From an uncultured Prevotella sp. (lineage in GTDB: Bacteria; Bacteroidota; Bacteroidia; Bacteroidales; Bacteroidaceae): 5,825 nucleotides of DNA. The translations under genes and the position numbers were made by a program. The notes under the pieces were generated by a model. It was not told where the DNA came from and did not search any database. It was given only the letters and a program-made list of their open reading frames with translations. Below, one piece after another: positions 4,811-5,825 of the stretch (the first letter of the stretch is position 1; every line of letters begins with the position of its first letter). The stretch covers positions 1-5,825 of the forward strand of contig URSZ01000135.1 of NCBI GenBank assembly GCA_900550635.1, in the 5' to 3' direction.

Positions 4811-5825
4811 ATGATAAAAATTAAAATAGACAAAACCAACCTGACGCGCCGCATAATAATCTGCGCAATAGCACTCGCGGCTTATGTGGCTTTCCTGGCG
4901 TGGAACGGTTCATGGTGGGGGCTTATATTCGCCCCGGTGATATTCGACATATACATTACGAAGAAGGTGAAATGGGCCTGGTGGCGTCGGTACAAGAACA
5001 AGTCCGTGCGCTCGCTCATGAGTTGGGTGGATGCCATCGTATTTGCGCTGGTAGCCGTCTACTTCGTAAATATCTATGTGTTCCAGAATTATCAGATACC
5101 GTCTTCCTCATTGGAGAAATCCTTGTTGGTAGGCGATTTCCTTTACGTCAGCAAGATGAGTTATGGTCCGCGCGTACCGAATACGCCGCTTTCCATGCCG
5201 CTGGCACAACATACACTACCGGTATTCAACACCAAATCGTACATTGAATGGCCGCAATGGAAATACAAACGCGTACCGGGTTTCGGAAAAGTGAAGCTGA
5301 ATGACATTGTCGTGTTCAACTTTCCTGCGGGTGATACGGTAGCGCTTAACAGACAGCAAGAAGATTTTTACAGCCTGGCTTACAGGGAAGGACAGCGCGT
5401 ATATCCCAATAAAATCAATATGGACAGTCTGACGCGCGACCAGCAGCGTACCGTCTACGACCTCTACTACAATGCCGGTCGCAATCTGATCCGTACCAAT
5501 CCGCAAATGTATGGTGATATTGTAGTACGTCCTGTGGACCGCCGCGAGAATTATGTAAAGCGTTGCGTCGGTTTGCCGGGAGATACCTTGCAGATAAAGG
5601 ATACACAAGTGTATATCGATGGAAAAGCCATTGAGAATCCGGAAGATATGCAGCTCAACTATTTTGTGCAGACCACGGGTCCGTACATACCGGAAAATAT
5701 GTTCCGCGAACTGGGAATCAGCAATGACGACCAGATATTGATGACCGATGACTTCAATTATGAGGAAGGGCTTATGCAGATGGGGCTGGACCACCGTGAT
5801 GCCCAAGGCAGGCTGACTCCCGTTT
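4811..5825 (+). CDS. lepB: Signal peptidase I (LepB), 3' truncated by the window end
   Basis: The first 338 residues of the inner-membrane serine protease that cleaves signal peptides from exported proteins are present; the frame is open to the last base. The ATG at 4811 is the first start after an in-frame TGA at 4805-4807. Hydrophobic segments lie at about 15-31, 34-49 and 72-91, the last leading into the catalytic domain on the outer face. The nucleophile region IPSSSLEKSL (96-105) places catalytic Ser at S100, with SSSL replacing the common SGSM. The general base is K250 in YVKRCVGLPGD (248-258), matching E. coli K145. A long insertion separates the Ser and Lys motifs, as in the roughly 470-500-aa Bacteroidota enzymes, so about a third of the protein is missing. 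From memory, dapB next to lepB is a recurrent Bacteroidales gene order. GC falls and codon use changes after about base 5040. Confidence 0.96.
   Translation, partial: MIKIKIDKTNLTRRIIICAIALAAYVAFLAWNGSWWGLIFAPVIFDIYITKKVKWAWWRRYKNKSVRSLMSWVDAIVFALVAVYFVNIYVFQNYQIPSSSLEKSLLVGDFLYVSKMSYGPRVPNTPLSMPLAQHTLPVFNTKSYIEWPQWKYKRVPGFGKVKLNDIVVFNFPAGDTVALNRQQEDFYSLAYREGQRVYPNKINMDSLTRDQQRTVYDLYYNAGRNLIRTNPQMYGDIVVRPVDRRENYVKRCVGLPGDTLQIKDTQVYIDGKAIENPEDMQLNYFVQTTGPYIPENMFRELGISNDDQILMTDDFNYEEGLMQMGLDHRDAQGRLTPV

Noticed and set aside
5216..5806. 196-codon minus-strand open frame
   Set aside because: Antisense to lepB, whose catalytic Lys region lies in this stretch.

Overview
The window looks like chromosomal DNA from a member of the Bacteroidales (Bacteroidota). 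Three things point there: the gene families (a long-form LepB with a Bacteroides-like N-terminal region, a DUF2851 protein, a TlpA-like lipoprotein), AT-rich leaders without clear Shine-Dalgarno sequences, and two exact matches to the Bacteroides -7 promoter element TAnnTTTG. I cannot resolve the genus. GC is moderate to high in most genes, with frequent ATA isoleucine codons in dapB.

Layout. Bases 1-72 hold an array of 21-bp-phased palindromes. A hairpin terminator for the minus strand follows at 116-157. A minus-strand operon then runs from 3643 down to 204, in transcription order: a DUF2851 protein of unknown function, a hotdog-fold acyl-CoA thioesterase, dprA (processing of incoming single-stranded DNA for RecA), and a small thioredoxin-like lipoprotein. 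The first three genes overlap by 8 and 4 bp; the lipoprotein follows after 50 bp. Bases 3644-3787 are a divergent promoter region with back-to-back -7 boxes. On the plus strand come dapB (lysine and diaminopimelate synthesis, 3788-4543) and lepB (signal peptidase I, 4811 to the window end, truncated at its 3' side). The 267-bp dapB-lepB gap holds a second copy of the palindrome array.

The genes are mostly housekeeping. DapB feeds peptidoglycan precursor and lysine synthesis. LepB matures exported proteins. The lipoprotein probably handles thiol redox chemistry in the envelope. DprA acts on DNA taken up by the cell. I do not see a defence island, phage, IS element, CRISPR array, tRNA or rRNA.

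The most unusual content is the repeated intergenic element. Both copies hold three palindromic units (core TATGTC-N-GACATA) whose centres are exactly 21 bp apart, about two DNA helical turns. The two spacers and a downstream AAAAATRCGGACA box are conserved between copies 4.65 kb apart. This could be a phased operator array, a non-autonomous mobile element, or a chromosome-organising site; the sequence alone does not decide. A second point to check is a drop in GC and a change in codon use inside lepB.
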